A stretch of 9,237 bases of DNA, taken from the NCBI GenBank assembly GCA_030624545.1, contig JAUXJX010000046.1, positions 1 through 9,237 on the forward strand, read 5' to 3'. Positions within the stretch are counted from its first letter, which is position 1. Each line of letters opens with the position of its first letter. This document shows positions 7,133-9,237 of this stretch, piece by piece. This stretch comes from Bacteroidota bacterium. Its GTDB lineage: Bacteria > Zhuqueibacterota > JdFR-76 > DREG01. Position numbers and translations under genes: made by a program. The notes under the pieces are model-generated. The model searched no databases and was not told the DNA's origin. It was given only the letters and a program-made list of their open reading frames with translations.

Positions 7133-8293
7133 ATGAGAGATTTCCCCAGGCTTCATGAGGACGTCGTTTTCGGTCGGTCAGGCGGTCGTATTATCTGGCA
7201 GCCGCGCATCATCTGCTGGTATCACGACAAGATATTTGCAGGACAACCACTCCCTGCCCCTTACAAAGGCATGAGCATTCCGGAAATCAATCGATCTCTG
7301 GATTGCTCTGCCCGTCTATATGATTTCAACGTCTGTTTCAGGCGGGTTGAGAATCCCTCAATATGACATACGGAACGGCAGCTCAACGAAACCGACAGCG
7401 AAATCGTCATCGACACGCCGGCCGGTAAAGAGGTTGCAGTACACCGGCGCTCTCCGAACAACCCGGAAATCATCCATGTGAAATGGGAGGTGGAAACAGA
7501 AGAGGAGTTGAAGGTCGCGACGTGGCGGGCGGAGAATACGACGTGGCAATGGGACCAGGGGTGCTTTGAGGGGTTACAGAAAGAGATCGGTGACCTTGGG
7601 GCTCCCACAATGTTTATGCCGAGAATGAATGTCCAGAGCCTTTACATCGAGAAGATGGGAATCGAAAAAGGCATCTTCGCCATCTACGATTGGCCCGACA
7701 CCGTCGAAGCCTTTTTCCGGGCTCTCGAAGAAAGCCATGATCGGCTGATTGACGTGATCAATGCATCGCCCATTGACATCATCAACTTCGGCGAGAACAT
7801 CCACGCCGGAACCCTCTCCCCCAACCTGTTTCTGAAGTATCATCTACCCGCTTGCCAGCGTCGCTGCGAGAAGCTGCACGGAGCCGGCAAATTTGTTTGC
7901 TCCCATTGGGATGGGGACTGCGCCCCGCTTCTTCCATACGCGAAAGAGACGGGATTGGACGGAATAGAGGCCATCACCCCGAAGCCACAGGGAGACGTGA
8001 CACTTGACGAAATCAAGGAGGCCCTCGGCGACGAGATGTTTCTTCTGGATGGAATTCCTGCCATCTATTTTGACGAGACATTCCCGGTGAAGACGCTGGT
8101 CGAATGCACCAGAAAGATCATCGATCTTTTTGCCCCCAAGCTCGTGCTTGGAATCTCGGATGAGATCTCATCCACCGGCGATATTGAACGAATTCGCATT
8201 GTCGGCGACATTGTCGACGAATACAACGCGCAGTTTTGCAGAGAGTCGGACCAAGGTTTAATGAGCTCAAAACTAAAAAAAATACAAACATGA
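7133..8293 (+). pseudogene. URO-D family gene interrupted by an in-frame TGA
   Basis: From ATG 7133 the frame runs to a TGA at 7364-7366 (codon 78), then stays open in the same frame to the stop at 8291-8293. Sequence on both sides reads as one protein of about 386 residues: IIWQPRI near the start, SARLYDFNVCFRRVENPSI just before the TGA, HTERQLNETD just after it, then URO-D-type blocks DIINFGENIHAG, KFVCSHWDGDCAP (His258), GLDGIEAITP and LVLGISDEIS. One C-to-T change (CGA Arg to TGA) would explain the break. Restart at GTG 7478 would give a 271-residue fragment without the N-terminal part of the barrel. HWDGD replaces the H-x-C-G zinc motif of the first URO-D protein, so this is a different subfamily. 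No strong ribosome site precedes 7133. It could instead be functional if the TGA is a sequence error or is read through. Confidence 0.72.
7364..7366 (+). other. In-frame TGA inside URO-D family gene
   Basis: The codons before it (NPSI) and after it (HTERQLNETDSEIVI) are in one frame and both look like authentic protein. No convincing SECIS-like hairpin was seen in the next 50 bases, which argues against selenocysteine. Confidence 0.85.
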
Positions 8294-8388
8294 TGAACGC
8301 ATCATCGAGGCCTCAAATCTTGTCAAGAATTCTAGTAACAGGTGGATGTGGAAAAATAGGCTCATATTTCGTCCGGTTTGCTGCAGAT

Positions 8389-8391
8389 TGA
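8389..8391 (+). other. In-frame TGA inside SDR gene
   Basis: It falls between the first helix (YFVRFAAD) and the second strand (YSIRVVD) of the Rossmann fold, at a turn where homologues usually carry Gly, Arg or His. CGA-to-TGA or GGA-to-TGA would each be a single change. An inverted repeat (8395-8402 with 8429-8436) begins three bases after it. Confidence 0.85.
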
Positions 8392-8394
8392 TAT

Positions 8395-8436
8395 TCTATT
8401 CGAGTGGTGGACAAGGTGGCTTGGGATACGAATAGA
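8395..8436 (+). other. Inverted repeat just downstream of the in-frame TGA
   Basis: TCTATTCG (8395-8402) is perfectly complementary to CGAATAGA (8429-8436), an 8-bp stem around a 26-base loop. It lies within the coding sequence, three bases after the TGA. Bacterial SECIS elements and readthrough-stimulating structures also lie just 3' of a UGA, but their apical loops are much smaller, and nothing else here supports recoding. Chance is the default reading. Confidence 0.35.
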
Positions 8437-9051
8437 CTTGGCCGCCTTTCGGGTGAGAGCCTTGTAGCTGATTTACAGAGCTTGGATGAGTGCCGGAAGG
8501 CGTGCGATGGTATCAACGTGGTCATTCATCTTGCGGCAGACCCATCGCCAAAGGCAGGCTTTTTGGATTCACTTTTAACCAATAATATCATCGCCACTTA
8601 TAATATGTTCTATGCAGCCAAAGACGCAGGGTGCAAGCGGTTCATTTTCGCCAGTAGTGCGCAAGTGTTTGCAGCATATCCTGACGACGTTCAGGCTAAG
8701 GTCAACACGCCGGTCAGGCCCAAAAACCTTTATGGCGTTTCCAAATGCTTTGGAGAAGCTTTGGCAGCACATTTCGCCTTCAATGAAGGCCTGCCCGGCG
8801 TGGTTTTGAGAATTTGTTCATATGAATTTCCCGAGGACCACGAGCGTCTGTCACTTCGTGATCTGACTGCATTTTTGAGTCCTGATGATTTTAACCAACT
8901 TTTGATAAGATGTATTGAGACTCCAGATATAACCTTTGCCATCGCTCATGCCACATCGGACAACCGGTTCAAGCGTCTGGATCTTACAGAAACAATTCAA
9001 GCGCTGGGCTATAATCCGCAGGCGGATGCATTTGATATATTCCGGGTTTGA

Positions 9052-9220
9052 GAGGTAAAAAGGCGCCCTAATCATCGTTTCAAGGCGAGCAAAAACAGCG
9101 AGCGGTTTTTTTGGATTTAGTAAGAATTTTGGACCAGGTTTGTTTGATTTGGATGACCTGAACTCCCCTGTTTTTGTCGCCTTACCCAATATCCGTTATA
9201 AGACGTAGAGGTTGTTGTTC
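9052..9220 (+). other. Intergenic region with weak signals
   Basis: These 169 bases carry no coding signal that I trust. They include a direct GCGAGC repeat followed by seven T (about 9086-9112), which lacks a GC-rich stem and so is not a convincing terminator, and a possible promoter near the right end, listed separately. The gap suggests that the SDR at the right edge may be expressed separately from the genes before it. Confidence 0.45.
9174..9202 (+). promoter_or_regulatory. Possible sigma-70-type promoter
   Basis: TTGTCG (9174-9179) and TATAAG (9197-9202) are separated by 17 bases. The -10 box matches the consensus at five of six positions and the -35 box at its first three. Transcription would begin near 9209, leaving a very short leader that begins at or within the ribosome site, which weakens the call. 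Confidence 0.28.
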
Positions 9221-9237
9221 ATGCGAATTCTAGTCAC
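9221..9237 (+). CDS. Start of a probable NAD-dependent epimerase/dehydratase (partial)
   Basis: ATG 9221 is preceded by AGAGG (9207-9211) at a spacing of 9 bases. The five complete codons read MRILV, and the final two bases (AC) would begin Thr, giving MRILVT, the usual opening strand of Rossmann-fold SDR epimerases and dehydratases. The DNA CGAATTCTAGTCAC closely matches AGAATTCTAGTAAC at the start of the NAD site in the interrupted SDR (8326-8339), suggesting a tandem paralogue. The rest lies beyond the window, so the specific activity is unknown. Confidence 0.5.

Larger units (their letters stand above)
8293..9051 (+). pseudogene. Uronate dehydrogenase-like SDR, interrupted by an in-frame TGA
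   Basis: ATG 8293 overlaps the preceding stop by one base (TGATG), so the pair is translationally coupled or was. The frame is broken by TGA 8389-8391 (codon 33) and then open to 9051, giving 252 codons if restored. The N-terminal part holds the Rossmann NAD site, RILVTGGCGKIGS (12-24), and the part after the TGA continues it with YSIRVVDK, where Asp40 suits NAD preference. Later come VVIHLAADPSP, FASSAQVF with Ser122, and YGVSK with Tyr147 and Lys151: the complete extended-SDR catalytic set. The LSPDDF block, the 'SDN' motif near the end and the GYNPQAD tail resemble uronate dehydrogenases, which oxidise galacturonate or glucuronate to aldarolactones; that fits a uronate-glycan cluster. Restart at GTG 8404 would lose the nucleotide-binding loop, so the truncated product should be inactive. 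Confidence 0.74.

Noticed and set aside
7364..7420. Selenocysteine insertion at the first in-frame TGA
   Set aside because: No stable hairpin with a short apical loop was visible just downstream, and no cysteine is expected at this position.
9086..9112. Rho-independent terminator
   Set aside because: The GCGAGC copies are direct, not inverted; the only pairing is an A/T stem, too weak for a terminator.
2..9237. Genome-wide reassignment of TGA to an amino acid
   Set aside because: TGA is the natural stop of the permease, the first URO-D gene, the glycosidase-like gene and the SDR, and the long intact genes contain no internal TGA.

Overview
The window reads as one plus-strand gene cluster from an uncultured, probably Gram-negative heterotrophic bacterium, devoted to uptake and breakdown of a uronate-containing or similar glycan. 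Base composition is roughly balanced, and there are no rRNA, tRNA, phage, transposase or CRISPR signals. The mix of a sugar ABC transporter, an exported heparinase II/III-type lyase, an exported glycosidase-like protein and several uroporphyrinogen decarboxylase (URO-D) family proteins recalls environmental lineages such as Planctomycetota, Latescibacterota, Poribacteria or KSB1. That placement is an impression from gene content, not a demonstrated assignment.

Layout, left to right: the last 51 codons of a MalG-type sugar ABC permease (2-157); a URO-D/MtaA-family protein (182-1243); a hairpin (1245-1266); an exported, possibly lipid-anchored heparinase II/III family protein (1293-3512); a 166-bp gap with a REP-like palindrome (3597-3626); a large exported protein with a glycosidase-like barrel (3679-6018); a deoxyhypusine synthase-like protein of unknown role (about 6038-7072); a second, divergent URO-D family gene interrupted by one in-frame TGA (7133-8293); a uronate-dehydrogenase-like SDR overlapping it by one base and also interrupted by one in-frame TGA (8293-9051); a 169-bp gap with a possible promoter; and the first codons of what looks like another Rossmann-fold SDR (from 9221).

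Inferred cooperation: the two exported proteins depolymerise or trim a glycan outside the cytoplasm, the ABC transporter imports the products, and the SDR(s) oxidise or epimerise the released sugar acid. The two URO-D family proteins and the DHS-like protein are cytoplasmic and have no obvious role in standard glycan catabolism, so they are the most interesting unexplained parts of the locus.

The most striking direct observation is that two neighbouring genes each keep a full, otherwise undamaged reading frame broken by a single TGA (7364-7366 and 8389-8391). TGA also serves as the normal stop of at least four genes here, so wholesale reassignment of the codon is unlikely. Recent nonsense mutation, sequence error, or less likely programmed readthrough remain possible.
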